From: an uncultured bacterium
GTDB lineage: Bacteria; Patescibacteriota; Gracilibacteria; Absconditabacterales; Absconditicoccaceae
DNA: 34,311 nucleotides
Direction of reading: 5' to 3'
Assembly (NCBI GenBank): GCA_937872535.1
Contig: CALMTC010000021.1
Coordinates: 1 to 34,311, forward strand
Shown piece by piece: positions 14,183 through 22,937 of this stretch; position 1 is the first letter of the stretch; each line of letters begins with the position of its first letter. Under the pieces are notes generated by a model that was not told where the DNA came from, made no database searches, and saw nothing but the letters and a program-made list of their open reading frames with translations. The position numbers and the translations under genes were made by a program.

Positions 14183-14562
14183 AGTCCGTATTTCTGCATT
14201 TTGTTTTGTATAAACTTTCTCATATCCGCTTTGATTTCAGCGTCTAAATCTAGTACAGAAGCTCTTAAAAAGCCTCTACCATTATTAGATGGTGGCATAA
14301 ATTTAGTTCCAAATTCTTGATAGACTGCATACTCTGTATTAGTGTAAACAAGTCCGCCATTTTTATAGCTTCTACCTTTGTAAGGTTTTCGCATTATGCT
14401 TTCGTATAATCTTCCAGTATCGACTGGTGCATAATCTTTGGCTTTCCGTTGAACTTTTACAGTTGCGTGATTAAACGCTTCTGATAAATCCAACTTCTCT
14501 ATATTCTTAAATTTGTTAATCGTTTTGCCTAAACCGACAATTCCGATTGTGAACTTTGCCAT
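14179..14562 (-). CDS. HK97 gp10-like neck protein
   Basis: A 127-residue basic protein. It holds the family's two hallmarks: YAPVDTGRLYESI at about 44-56 and YAVYQEFGTKFMPP at about 78-91 (the 'PVDTGxLrxSI ... YaxyvEfGT' signature). It acts at the head-tail neck, linking connector and tail terminator. It overlaps the head-tail adaptor upstream by 34 nt and the tail terminator by 4 nt. The start ATG (14560-14562) keeps the canonical N-terminus MAKFTIGIVGL. Confidence 0.88.
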   Translation of the reverse strand: MAKFTIGIVGLGKTINKFKNIEKLDLSEAFNHATVKVQRKAKDYAPVDTGRLYESIMRKPYKGRSYKNGGLVYTNTEYAVYQEFGTKFMPPSNNGRGFLRASVLDLDAEIKADMRKFIQNKMQKYGL

Positions 14563-14888
14563 TTTTTCGCTATCAATAAGTTATGAGAATCAAAAGGAAT
14601 ACTCCTGATGACAATATACAAAACATCTAAATATGAGAGTATAGCTCCATTAGTAATTGCTTCGTGGGTACTTATAACTGCGTCTATGTCTTCTTTGATT
14701 CCATATTCTTCACGAACTTCGTCAAGTTTATCGAATCTGACATTAGCTAAAAAAGTTTCGTCTGTTTCTACGACTGTTCGATAAGCAAATCCTTCGTTAT
14801 CAACTGTGTTGGTAACTGTGTAAATCGTTATCTCTTTGTCGTAAAAGACTTCAGCTATTTTATTTTTAAAGTTATCTGGTATCTGCAA
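14529..14888 (-). CDS. Head-tail adaptor (head closure protein)
   Basis: A 119-residue protein with a beta-barrel pattern: KEITIYTVTNTVDNEGFAYR at the start, FLANVRFDKLDEVREEYGIK in the middle, AILSYLDVLYIVIRSIPFDS at the end. This matches the SPP1 gp16/head closure type in size and order, and it lies between the gp6-like connector and the gp10-like gene. It probably forms the ring that closes the portal before the tail joins. Identification is by pattern and synteny. It overlaps both neighbours (17 and 34 nt). Confidence 0.65.
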   Translation of the reverse strand: MQIPDNFKNKIAEVFYDKEITIYTVTNTVDNEGFAYRTVVETDETFLANVRFDKLDEVREEYGIKEDIDAVISTHEAITNGAILSYLDVLYIVIRSIPFDSHNLLIAKKWQSSQSELSV

Positions 14889-15306
14889 CTATCGTTGGTA
14901 ATCTATATCTCTCTAACATCTTTAGAGAGTTAGAAAACACTTCCGAATCGCTACCATTTAAGAAATCAGCCATCTTGTCTGAATAGTGAACACTTTGTCC
15001 GTTGTCAGTAATACTTGTTACTTCTTTCGTATTAGTTCCAGCTAGTTCTGAATTTCGGTAAACACTCACAACTGTTTGTGCTAGAACTCTCTCAAGTTCA
15101 GCAGGTAGAATTGCAGGTGCGTCTGCTTCTGTATAGTAGAAGTCTGTTACGTCTTCATCATCTAACTGTAATCTATTCATAAAAATTAATGCTCTCTCTA
15201 CTACTGAATCCACAACGAAGTCTAATAAATCACCAGTTTCTATTGTTGAATCTAGTATAGCAACATAACTTTTAATGGTTGTTTTTTGTGTAGCTAATTC
15301 TTCCAT
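14872..15306 (-). CDS. Head-tail connector, gp6/gp15-like
   Basis: A 144-residue acidic, mainly helical protein (about 16-45 LDSTIETGDLLDFVVDSVVE; about 65-90 with PAILPAELERVLAQTVVSVY). Near the end, EVTSITDNGQSVHYSD resembles the 'SxsegdvSvsf' strand of HK97 gp6/SPP1 gp15 connectors. It lies right after the major capsid gene, where the first connector ring is encoded. The predicted function is the adaptor between portal and head closure protein. Confidence 0.7.
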   Translation of the reverse strand: MEELATQKTTIKSYVAILDSTIETGDLLDFVVDSVVERALIFMNRLQLDDEDVTDFYYTEADAPAILPAELERVLAQTVVSVYRNSELAGTNTKEVTSITDNGQSVHYSDKMADFLNGSDSEVFSNSLKMLERYRLPTIVADTR

Positions 15307-15324
15307 ATTTTCAGGTAATTAAAA

Positions 15325-16164
15325 TTAAGCACTAACTTCTGATACAACTGTTCCGTACATAATCAAATCTTCCATTACAGCTTTAGTTCCATAATTGAAG
15401 AACAACTGCATAGCTGTTTCATTACTTAAAGGAATTTCTGCTGTTTTGAAGTCAACGATTGCAACTGGTTGAGCAACTGCTCCTTTCATCATTGCAATAG
15501 CGTCTTCTGTCTGTCTGTGATTCGAGTAAACTTCTACACCGTGAAAAGTTGGTGTTGCTACTCCTGCTGGATTAGGAAGTGTATCAATATAGCTCTCTAA
15601 TAGTCCGTAAACCTCTGGAGTTAGAGAAAGTGCAATCAATCCTCTGTCTACACCGTCAACATTGTCGTTGGTTACAGTTTCAACTGCTTGTATTAGAGTT
15701 TCGATTTGTGCAGAAATATTTGCTCCACCTGATAAATCAACTTCAGTTCCTTTTGCTTCTGCTTCTGTGAAGAAAGCTCTGTCCAAGTGAGCTGTCATTG
15801 AAAGAGAAAAAGATGTAGCCTGTTTGTCTACCATTGCTGGAATACCAAACTGTTCTACATCGAAAGTGTTTACCTCTTTGACGATTTCTTTTCTTTGGTC
15901 AAGATTAACTGTTACTCCATTGTTGTTTATTTTATCTCCTTCTCCTGCTGTTCTGGCTGTTCCATAGGTTTTCACCAATGAGGATTCAAGTCGTCTTGCG
16001 ACTACTGAGCCTGAAGCTGGGTTTCCTGAGATGTCTGTGTTCTTCAGTCTGACCGAGACTGCACCTTTTTGAACTTGGTCGATTAAATTAGCATAGCTTT
16101 CGGTAAGTAGTTCTGGAGTTGTACCATCAGCTTTGAAAATGCTAACTGCATTTGTCTGTGCCAT
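15325..16164 (-). CDS. Major capsid protein
   Basis: A 279-residue protein immediately after the scaffold gene. After MAQTNAVSIFKADG it shows the HK97-fold layout: an N-terminal arm, the E-loop region (about 45-95; GSVVARRLESSLVKTYGTAR, then TVNLDQRKEIVKEVNTFDVE), a helical spine (about 105-140), and a P/A-domain (GLIALSLTPEVYGLLESYID, GVEVYSNHRQTEDAIAMMKG). Length is typical for small HK97-fold capsid proteins. No protease gene is seen upstream, so maturation probably relies on the separate scaffold. It has a leader of about 22 nt without a Shine-Dalgarno. Confidence 0.85.
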   Translation of the reverse strand: MAQTNAVSIFKADGTTPELLTESYANLIDQVQKGAVSVRLKNTDISGNPASGSVVARRLESSLVKTYGTARTAGEGDKINNNGVTVNLDQRKEIVKEVNTFDVEQFGIPAMVDKQATSFSLSMTAHLDRAFFTEAEAKGTEVDLSGGANISAQIETLIQAVETVTNDNVDGVDRGLIALSLTPEVYGLLESYIDTLPNPAGVATPTFHGVEVYSNHRQTEDAIAMMKGAVAQPVAIVDFKTAEIPLSNETAMQLFFNYGTKAVMEDLIMYGTVVSEVSA

Positions 16165-16186
16165 TGTTGTAAGTTATCAAAATTAA

Positions 16187-16705
16187 TTAAAAAGTCGAAA
16201 TGACTTTTGTTATTTTCTTTTGAGCCTTACTGGTAAAATCTTTTGGAGCATTTCCTTTGAGTTGGTCTGCGATTGCTTCGTTTAATGAAGTTGTCCAAGA
16301 TTCGTTTAATTGTTTAATCCTTTCAAACATCTTTTCTTTGTCTTCATTAATTACAAATTCTGCAAACTTGATTGGCATTTTCAATTCGTCTAGCTTCGCT
16401 ATTGCGTCTAGCTTGTTTTCTCTTAATTGAATTTCTCTCTCTTTACTCTCTAGATACTCTCGCTGTTTTTCAGTAAGCTCTTTTTGCTTTTCCTCTTGAG
16501 ATAGAGTTGCTAATCGTTCGGCTTCTTTCTTTGCTTCTTCGACTGCTTTCTGTTTTTCGGATTCAGACTTCGCTTTTTCTTCTGACAGTCTTTCCTGTAA
16601 AACTCTATTTAAGTCCTCTTGAGTAAAAGTCTTTGCCACCTTTTTTTCCTCTTTAGTTGGAGCTTCTGGTGTTTTAGCTTCCTGAGTATCTTTTGTGTCT
16701 TTCAT
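16187..16705 (-). CDS. Capsid scaffolding protein (DUF4355/GP20-like)
   Basis: A 172-residue, highly charged Glu/Lys-rich protein that is almost wholly helical coiled coil (about 25-110; FTQEDLNRVLQERLSEEKAK is the recurring scaffold start motif). A short C-terminal part (about 110-150; LDELKMPIKFAEFVINED) fits the capsid-binding end. It guides capsid assembly and leaves before DNA packaging. It stands between the Mu F-like protein and the capsid gene, the standard place. Confidence 0.88.
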   Translation of the reverse strand: MKDTKDTQEAKTPEAPTKEEKKVAKTFTQEDLNRVLQERLSEEKAKSESEKQKAVEEAKKEAERLATLSQEEKQKELTEKQREYLESKEREIQLRENKLDAIAKLDELKMPIKFAEFVINEDKEKMFERIKQLNESWTTSLNEAIADQLKGNAPKDFTSKAQKKITKVISTF

Positions 16706-16760
16706 ATTATTCTGTAAAAGATAAACGATTTAACGCTTCTCAGCTATCTAATTAAGTGTA

Positions 16761-18119
16761 TCATTTTTCTGACCAACCGTAAAATTCTTTAGCAACCTTT
16801 TTGATTGCGTCATAACTTGCATAGTCTTTTGGCATTGACGTCATTATTCTATTAACTTCTTTTTTCAACGCTTCACCTTTTAATTTTCCAACCATGTTCA
16901 TCTCTGCATTCCAATCATAATCTCCTCTTATGTCTGTTTTGTCGTATTGATTTTTCATCGCTTTCTCCCATCTAACTTTCCTTGTGTCTTTTAAATCAAC
17001 TGGAAATCCTTCATCGTTTTTAATGAATACAGATACCCACCTCTCGCCTAACTTCTCTGTTATTTCCACCTTTGAAGTATCAGGTGTAAAGTAATGAACA
17101 TCTCTGCTGTTCTTATGTGGTCTTGCTGTTATGAAATCATTGTCTGGTAATATCTTGTCTCTGTGTTGTAGTGAATCCAAATCAAACTGCTCGTAAGGCA
17201 AATTCGTTTGCTTCATTGGTCTTGTTCTATTGAAACTTGTTTCGTCTGGTAATAACCAAACTACTGTGCTTCTGCAATTTGGGTGTAATGGTGGATAGTT
17301 TACTCCTACTTTAATTTCGTCTTTCCTGAATACTCGACCGTTCCTAGACCGACAAGCCTTTGAGGTTCTGCCGTCCATGATACTATAATATTCGTACCTC
17401 TCGTAGATATTATTAGCGTCTAGTTCTGCTTGATTGTATAAATAGTTTCCTTCTGTCCTTACAAGCCTTTGAGCTTCGTAATTTTGTACTCCAAATTGTT
17501 CTCTTATTCTTCTCGCTATTTTAGAATCACTTTCTCCTGTCGCTAATCCTGCTCCAATTATTAAAGGAACTTCACTTGCGAAAATCTTTTTGTTCTCCCA
17601 AATCCTGTCTGAAAAATTCTTACCGCTCCAATCTGATTTAATAACTTCTTCAACTACTTTGTTGTCTAAAATATCTAGACTTCCTTTAACTCCTATGTCG
17701 TTATAGTCCTTACTCGCTTGGTAGTGTGCTTCTCTATAAGTGTTTCCCAATAAGTTTCCAATCTGTCTTGTTTCTTCTGGTGCTATTTGTGCAATGCTCC
17801 AATAATTCTGTTGGTATAAAGCCTGTAATCTATTAATAATCCTTATCTGGTTTTCTGAATAGACCTCTTCTAGCTGAATATCAAACTTCGATAGTTTCTT
17901 CCTCAACAAATCTATGTGAAGTTTTTCTTCAGTCTTCGTTAGCTTTTCAAAGAATCCACCTTTCTTGTAAATCTTATCCAAGTCTTTTAAGATTTCTCTC
18001 TCTACTCTTTTGTAAACTGGTAACGTGTCTATATCCAAAAACCTTTCAGCTCTAACCATTCTTTTAACAGTTCTATCTCGCCAGTAATTTTTATTTCTCC
18101 TTAATTGTGCTTCTGTCAT
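16761..18119 (-). CDS. Minor head protein, Mu gpF / SPP1 gp7-like
   Basis: A 452-residue protein. The gpF-like domain is at about 170-295: QRLVRTEGNYLYNQAELDA, YYSIMDGRTSKACRSRNGRV, VGVNYPPLHPNCRSTVVW, with the conserved 'RTE', 'Ds.aC..rnG' and 'PPlHPNCRs' elements. The N-terminal 150 residues are helical. The C-terminal 150 or so (GERWVSVFIKNDEGFPVDLK, GDYDWNAEMNMVGKLKGEAL) are an extra, unrecognised domain absent from SPP1 gp7. The protein enters the head in few copies and binds the portal and DNA. It starts in an ATGA overlap with the portal gene. Confidence 0.88.
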   Translation of the reverse strand: MTEAQLRRNKNYWRDRTVKRMVRAERFLDIDTLPVYKRVEREILKDLDKIYKKGGFFEKLTKTEEKLHIDLLRKKLSKFDIQLEEVYSENQIRIINRLQALYQQNYWSIAQIAPEETRQIGNLLGNTYREAHYQASKDYNDIGVKGSLDILDNKVVEEVIKSDWSGKNFSDRIWENKKIFASEVPLIIGAGLATGESDSKIARRIREQFGVQNYEAQRLVRTEGNYLYNQAELDANNIYERYEYYSIMDGRTSKACRSRNGRVFRKDEIKVGVNYPPLHPNCRSTVVWLLPDETSFNRTRPMKQTNLPYEQFDLDSLQHRDKILPDNDFITARPHKNSRDVHYFTPDTSKVEITEKLGERWVSVFIKNDEGFPVDLKDTRKVRWEKAMKNQYDKTDIRGDYDWNAEMNMVGKLKGEALKKEVNRIMTSMPKDYASYDAIKKVAKEFYGWSEK

Positions 18120-19432
18120 TTAACTGGAAACTCTGTTGGATTTATAGTTCCGAAATTCATATCTGGTTTAATTCCTACTTTCACATCTTCGTTTTCTGCT
18201 GTTTCTATTTCCTCTTTAACATCATCAATGAATGATAGCTCAGATAATAAAGTAGCTTTGCTTACTAGTCCTGATAAATTGTTCACCATTTGTGAAGTTT
18301 CGAAATCGTTTCTTGGTAGATTCCTTTTAAAGATTACATCTACCTCATGTGTTTCTATTAAAGGCATTGCCTTCAAATTAGCTAGATAGTTATTGTATTT
18401 TCTAAACCTACTCTTTAATCCTGCTTCGAATGAACGCTCTTTTCCTGATATGTTTTGCTCGAACGCTAGTAACTTGTATCTAATAGCTACTCCACTTGCG
18501 TTTCCTACGAAGTTTTCATCAGACATATTAGGTGTCATCGAAATCTTGTGTATATCTTGCTCTAAAACTCTCCTCAATGTGTCTGCGTCTAATTCGTTTA
18601 ATTGTTTAGTTAAATACTCCACTTTCGAATCAACAGGTAAATTTGCCATCATTCTACTAGCTTTCATCAATTCTTTTTGCTCTGGTGTTATCTGCATTCC
18701 ATAGATTAATAGAAGTGCGTCTACTAATTGCTCTTTATCGTTTACTCTATCTGACTGTAAAGTATTGTAGGCGTCTATCAAAGAAATTACCTGTTCGTAA
18801 TCTCCTTGTTCATCTGAATTGTTTTGATACTTGATAATAGGAACTTCTCCAAAGTAGTGTGGGTCTATTGTATTTAGTGCAATTCTTCCTTTCTGTGTAT
18901 AGTTATACACAAAAGAATCGTCATAAACCAAAATGTCTTCAAACTCTCCTCTTTTCTCTGCTCGTTTGTAAATAATTCCGAAAACTATTTTGTGTTCTAT
19001 TGAATCATCGTAAACAAGTACGCAATTTCTTACATCAATATCCTTACTTCTTGGTGAGTTATCCACATTGTAGACTAATTCGTATTGTCTTCCAAATATA
19101 GAAACGTCTTTAGCTATCTCTCTGTCTAAATCAGTTATAACTTGTTTGTTATATTCTTCTAATAATGGGTCTAAATTAAACTCTTTACTTGCTTTATAGG
19201 TAACAGGATTTCCCAATAAATAACCTACATTAACGTCTGTGATGTATTTTGCGTGATTCACAATAACCTTATTATTGCTTTGTGCTTCAGCCTTAGTTCT
19301 ATACTTGATTGTGTGATCTCCTAAGTAGTAGTTTTCTAAATTACTTAGTCTTGATTTGTCCTTATCGTTATATGCTATTGCTTCTTCGATAAGTTCTGGA
19401 GTTAGCTCCGTTCCTGCTTTAACTGTGAACAT
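18116..19432 (-). CDS. Portal protein, SPP1 gp6-like
   Basis: A 438-residue protein with the SPP1 portal pattern: LSNLENYYLGDHTIKYRTKA, NNKVIVNHAKYITDVNVGYL, LGNPVTYKA at about 75-83, then the wing domain, and NFVGNASGVAIRYKLLAFEQ at about 305-325, a strongly conserved portal helix. A dodecameric ring of this protein forms the DNA channel at the capsid vertex and docks the terminase. Length is slightly below SPP1 gp6 (503), due to a shorter C-terminus. It is separated from TerL by 38 nt that contain an extended -10 promoter candidate. Confidence 0.92.
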   Translation of the reverse strand: MFTVKAGTELTPELIEEAIAYNDKDKSRLSNLENYYLGDHTIKYRTKAEAQSNNKVIVNHAKYITDVNVGYLLGNPVTYKASKEFNLDPLLEEYNKQVITDLDREIAKDVSIFGRQYELVYNVDNSPRSKDIDVRNCVLVYDDSIEHKIVFGIIYKRAEKRGEFEDILVYDDSFVYNYTQKGRIALNTIDPHYFGEVPIIKYQNNSDEQGDYEQVISLIDAYNTLQSDRVNDKEQLVDALLLIYGMQITPEQKELMKASRMMANLPVDSKVEYLTKQLNELDADTLRRVLEQDIHKISMTPNMSDENFVGNASGVAIRYKLLAFEQNISGKERSFEAGLKSRFRKYNNYLANLKAMPLIETHEVDVIFKRNLPRNDFETSQMVNNLSGLVSKATLLSELSFIDDVKEEIETAENEDVKVGIKPDMNFGTINPTEFPVK

Positions 19433-19453
19433 TTTGAGAAAGGTAATAACTAT

Positions 19454-19462
19454 ATTATAGCA
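19454..19462 (-). promoter_or_regulatory. Candidate extended -10 promoter for the portal operon
   Basis: TGCTATAAT on the minus strand (TGn plus TATAAT) lies in the 38-nt gap between TerL and portal, 21 nt before the portal ATG. No good -35 box is visible, as allowed for extended -10 promoters. In an AT-rich genome such a match can be chance. Confidence 0.35.
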
Positions 19463-19470
19463 ATTCCATG

Positions 19471-20652
19471 TCAGTTGAAGAATTGAATCTCGCCGTTTCT
19501 TATTAGCTTGTGCAATGCTACATATCTTGAAGCGTCTAGTGCGTGATTGAAATCATCTATTGGCTCGTTCGTACTTTTACCGTCTTTTCCTTCTTTCCAT
19601 TTGTATTTCCTAGCTTCTGAATCTACGTTAATACTCCTCGCTGTTACCTTAACAACGTAATCTCTCAAGATACTAATTCCAAATCTTATAGAATCATTAG
19701 ACTTGTTTGCTTTCTTAATATTGAATCCTGCTCTCCTTATTGCCTCAATCGCTTTTGCGTCTGCTGGGTCTGCGTATATTTCTACATTCTTATCCAATCC
19801 TTGCATTTTCTCTATAAGCTCTGAATCTAATAATCCAGTTTGGTAGATTAATTCGTCTATAATGACTTCTTTGTTGTACATATAAACATCAACCAAAGCA
19901 GTTGGTGAATTACTAAATCCAAAGTCTAGTCCTCTTGCTAATAGTTTAGCGTCTTCTGGAACTGCCTCAATCGTACTCCAGTTATAAACGACACCTTGCA
20001 GTTTAGCTTTATTTCCAAGTCCATAGACTTGCCACATATAGTCATCTGCTGTTCCTGCCTTCTCGTTCTCTGGTGTTGGTTCGTAACTTCTAATCTTGTC
20101 TATAATGTTCTTCGACAGAAAAGGATTGTCAAGCATTGTGGACTTTAAGAACTTTACATCATCTCTTTTGTTTAAATCATAAATCCAATGTAAATCGTCA
20201 TAAGGATTGAAGTCTATTAATATTTTTCGAGTTGTACGCATTTCTAACTGGTCGAAAGCCTTCCTTGCGACTTCCATTACCTCATTAATCCAAACATAGT
20301 CCTGTTTTCTTCCGTGTAATTTAGCTGGGTAATCTAAACCAAAGAAAGCAAACTCAGCATTTCCGATTTTATAAACTTGGTCTTGCCTATTATAATTAAT
20401 TTCTGGAGTAACTGGTATTTTATAAGTGTTTGTTATTTCCTCAAAGTCTTTTAAAAGTGTCCCTCTAATCCAACTCAACTTATCTCTGACAATTGTTATT
20501 GTTATTTTTTCTCCATTTAAGGCTTTAATTAAAAAGAATAGGAATATCTGCCAAGTTTTACCAGACCTTGAGCCACCTTGATTGACTATAATCTTATAGT
20601 CCTTCTCCGCTTCCAGTATCTTTTGAAGAACTATCGTTGCTGGTATTTCCAT
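19471..20652 (-). CDS. Terminase large subunit (PBSX/Terminase_3 type)
   Basis: A 393-residue packaging motor. The ATPase half has Walker A GGSRSGKT (26-33) and a Walker B ending in DYVWINEVMEV (about 138-148), followed by a coupling motif around LIDFNPYDD. The nuclease half shows LARGLDFGFSNSPTALVD (about 238-255), EIYADPADAKAIEAIRRAGF and DDFNHALDASRYVAL near the C-terminus, giving the three acidic metal-binding sites of the RNase H-like fold. It cuts concatemers and pumps DNA into the head. It overlaps TerS by 59 nt. No Shine-Dalgarno is seen before ATG. Confidence 0.95.
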   Translation of the reverse strand: MEIPATIVLQKILEAEKDYKIIVNQGGSRSGKTWQIFLFFLIKALNGEKITITIVRDKLSWIRGTLLKDFEEITNTYKIPVTPEINYNRQDQVYKIGNAEFAFFGLDYPAKLHGRKQDYVWINEVMEVARKAFDQLEMRTTRKILIDFNPYDDLHWIYDLNKRDDVKFLKSTMLDNPFLSKNIIDKIRSYEPTPENEKAGTADDYMWQVYGLGNKAKLQGVVYNWSTIEAVPEDAKLLARGLDFGFSNSPTALVDVYMYNKEVIIDELIYQTGLLDSELIEKMQGLDKNVEIYADPADAKAIEAIRRAGFNIKKANKSNDSIRFGISILRDYVVKVTARSINVDSEARKYKWKEGKDGKSTNEPIDDFNHALDASRYVALHKLIRNGEIQFFN

Positions 20653-21019
20653 TTATTATTTTGACTGTATAGTTTAGTGGTGAATCATCAGAAGTAACAT
20701 CTAACTGAGTTTTAGCTCTAGCACCCATTCTATCTAGATAGTCGGTTATGTATTTATCTCTACTCATATAATTAGCAAGTCTAACCTCATCAAGAGTGTA
20801 CTTTTCAGGATTCTTTAAAATCTTTTCTTTTAACTCGACAATCTTCTTGTAAGACATATCTCCATATTTTGCCATTATGTCCATTAGCTTCTGCTTTTGT
20901 CTTCGTTCCTCCCAACCTTTAGATTTCGCTTCTGGTGATGGCTGTCTTGTGGAAGTAAACGACACTAGATTTTTCGTTCTGTCGTACTTTTTTTTCGTGT
21001 TTCCTTTCACGTTTCTCAT
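20594..21019 (-). CDS. Terminase small subunit
   Basis: A 141-residue basic protein placed directly before TerL with a 59-nt overlap. The N-terminus is Lys/Arg-rich (GNTKKKYDRTKNLVSF), followed by RQPSPEAKSKGWEERRQKQ, helices (about 45-110; DEVRLANYMSRDKYITDYLD) and the C-terminal QLDVTSDDSPLNYTVKI that typically ends phage TerS proteins and contacts TerL. It would recognise the packaging start site. The Ser/Gly-rich last 20 residues are encoded in the overlap with TerL. The first codons overlap the HNH stop by ATGA. Confidence 0.75.
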   Translation of the reverse strand: MRNVKGNTKKKYDRTKNLVSFTSTRQPSPEAKSKGWEERRQKQKLMDIMAKYGDMSYKKIVELKEKILKNPEKYTLDEVRLANYMSRDKYITDYLDRMGARAKTQLDVTSDDSPLNYTVKIINGNTSNDSSSKDTGSGEGL

Positions 21020-21594
21020 ATTTTAATAGCAACTTGATTAGTTAATTTCTCCCACCTGTCAATAATAACATCGCAGTAGTGGGTATCTAATGTTCCCCTA
21101 TGATATGCCCAGTGACATACGCTGCATAACGTTATACCATTCTCTATGTTGTAGGCACACTCTGGGTATTTAGATAATTCTAATATATGGTGTGGGTGTA
21201 GCTCTACCCTTTTCCCTTTCTGACATCTCGCACTACAACATTGACAAGCATAATTGTCTCTTTCAAACACTAGTGTTCTCCAAGCTTTAAATGCGGAATT
21301 GGTTCTCATCTTCTTATTCCTACTCGTCTTTCCACCCTCCCATAAATGGGACTTTTCGCCCTTAAATCTTAACCTATAGTCTATATCCCTACATTCCATA
21401 CTACAATATACTTTTCTACCCTCGTACTCTACAAACACCTTCCCACAAAACAAACAACTAATTTCTATCTTTGGGCTTCTCCTTCCCCAACACTCTTTAC
21501 TGCAGTATCTAGAGGTGTTACACCTCCTACCGCTTCTATAATAAGACTTGCCACATACTTCGCATATTAAATTTTTGCCATTTTTCTTGCTCAT
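21016..21594 (-). CDS. HNH endonuclease carrying a methyltransferase C-terminal tail
   Basis: A 192-residue protein. Two zinc knuckle pairs lie at the N-terminus (CEVCGK / RYCSKEC and CLFCGK / VYCSMEC, about 11-71). Then comes a linker GEKSHLWEGGKT and an HNH core (about 100-165; FERDNYACQCC, VELHPHHILELSKY, NGITLCSVCHWAYHRG). Its last 24 residues (169-192; LDTHYCDVIIDRWEKLT...) match the last 24 of the upstream methyltransferase at 17 of 24 positions. The gene is flanked by ATGA junctions on both sides. It looks like a homing-type nuclease that inserted at or near the methyltransferase 3' end and captured a copy of it. The tail is not part of the nuclease fold. Confidence 0.88.
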   Translation of the reverse strand: MSKKNGKNLICEVCGKSYYRSGRRCNTSRYCSKECWGRRSPKIEISCLFCGKVFVEYEGRKVYCSMECRDIDYRLRFKGEKSHLWEGGKTSRNKKMRTNSAFKAWRTLVFERDNYACQCCSARCQKGKRVELHPHHILELSKYPECAYNIENGITLCSVCHWAYHRGTLDTHYCDVIIDRWEKLTNQVAIKI

Positions 21595-22751
21595 ATTTTT
21601 ACTGCTTTTTTACCAGTAAGGGTTTCCCAACGATCTATAATTACGGAAGAATAGTGAGTATCTAATTCCATCATATAACAAACTCTGTCTGTTTGCTCAC
21701 AGGCTATTAGTGTTGAACCTGAGCCACCAAATAAGTCGAGAACAATGTCTTCTGATTTACTACTATTTCCTATTGCTTTAGCAGAGAGTTGTACTGGCTT
21801 TTGAGTTGGGTGTTTGTATACTTGTCTACCATCTCTATTGAAGTCCCATATATCTGTTTCTGTTCTTCCGCCATACCAACTATGCGAAGCCCCAACCTTA
21901 AAGCCATATATAATAAACTCATATTGATATCGATAGTCTTGCCAACCCATTCCGCCAGAACCTTTATTCCAGACGATATTTGCCGAGATATTTATTCCGT
22001 TTTGTTGAAGGTTAAAATAAAAACGAGGATAACTGTCCTTCCAATTACAGCAAACATAAAAAGCTCCACCATCTTTCGTAAATGCCACCAATAACGGTAC
22101 AAAGTCCTTTATAAACTTCTCAAAGTTATCGTCAGTTAGTGCATCGTTTTTAATCTTTCCTAAGTTATTCCTTCCTCTTCCCTCATAGTCTGCGTTATAA
22201 GGTGGGTCTGTGAACACCATATCAGCTTTTTGTCCGTCCATTAACTTCTCAACATCTTCAATTTTTGTGCTATCTCCACACATTAACCTGTGCTTTCCAA
22301 GTTGCCAAACATCCCCAATCTGTACTTTGCTCGGCAGTTGTTCTGGTTCTTCGTAGTCGTCTTCGTTAACTTCCATTACCAGATCTGGTAACAAGTCATC
22401 AAAATTTAACTCTTTCAATATGTCCTCAAACTCGTTAGCTAGAATGTCCATGTCCCAGTCTCCAGAGTGTCTGTTTGATATAACGCCTATCTTTTTAATT
22501 TCTTCTTCGGTAAGCTCTCTTTCTGGTACATAAACATCAACCTCATTATTTCCTTTTTTGGTTTCAAGTCTCAATCTCTGGTTTCCTGCAATAACAGTTC
22601 CATTAGTATTGATAACAAGTGGCTCAAAGTTTCCTAAAGCATTGACGCTTTTTTCTAATTCTTCTAAAGCTTCTGGAGTGATAGTTCTAGGATTCTTTTT
22701 CCAGTTTTTAAGCTCTGAAACTTTCTTTTTTTCTAAATGCCAATTAATCAT
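21591..22751 (-). CDS. ParB-like domain fused to DNA adenine methyltransferase (beta class)
   Basis: A 386-residue fusion. The N-terminal ParB/Srx-type domain (about 5-110) contains LKNWKKNPRTITPEALEEL and TVIAGNQRLRL, a GNxR variant of the ParB catalytic box. The methyltransferase part has motif IV DPPY (182-185) before motif I DLFGGSGST (about 339-347), the beta-class order of N6-adenine (or N4-cytosine) enzymes; DPPY favours adenine. KHPTQKPVQL lies between them. It probably methylates phage DNA against host restriction, or marks packaging sites given its place next to TerS. The recognition site is unknown. Confidence 0.88.
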   Translation of the reverse strand: MINWHLEKKKVSELKNWKKNPRTITPEALEELEKSVNALGNFEPLVINTNGTVIAGNQRLRLETKKGNNEVDVYVPERELTEEEIKKIGVISNRHSGDWDMDILANEFEDILKELNFDDLLPDLVMEVNEDDYEEPEQLPSKVQIGDVWQLGKHRLMCGDSTKIEDVEKLMDGQKADMVFTDPPYNADYEGRGRNNLGKIKNDALTDDNFEKFIKDFVPLLVAFTKDGGAFYVCCNWKDSYPRFYFNLQQNGINISANIVWNKGSGGMGWQDYRYQYEFIIYGFKVGASHSWYGGRTETDIWDFNRDGRQVYKHPTQKPVQLSAKAIGNSSKSEDIVLDLFGGSGSTLIACEQTDRVCYMMELDTHYSSVIIDRWETLTGKKAVKI

Positions 22752-22933
22752 TTTTTCTTTTTAACTATTCTTTTCTTTTTTACCGTCTTCACTTCTTCCA
22801 CAACCTCAACTAAATTCATCTCAACAAGTTTAGTCTTTCTAGCTTCTGCAACTTCTAGTTCTTCTCCGATTTCAACACTTCTTTTCTCTAATATATCGAA
22901 GTACTTTCTCTTTACTCTTATTTTATATCTCAT
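22748..22933 (-). CDS. Small charged protein sharing a domain with the glycosyltransferase tail
   Basis: A 61-residue protein: residues 1-45 or so (RKYFDILEKRSVEIGEELEV then ARKTKLVEMNLVEVVE) align with the last 40 residues of the glycosyltransferase next door (RTYNDILLGKRILKNKELEV...RAKELIEKGVAIFI). The common pattern is RxYxDIL..KR....ELEV...R...L.E..V, a small beta-beta-alpha module often seen at the ends of phage structural and sugar proteins. A Lys-rich tail (VKKKRIVKKKK) follows and may bind nucleic acid. Its function is unknown. Confidence 0.65.
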   Translation of the reverse strand: MRYKIRVKRKYFDILEKRSVEIGEELEVAEARKTKLVEMNLVEVVEEVKTVKKKRIVKKKK

Positions 22934-22937
22934 AATA

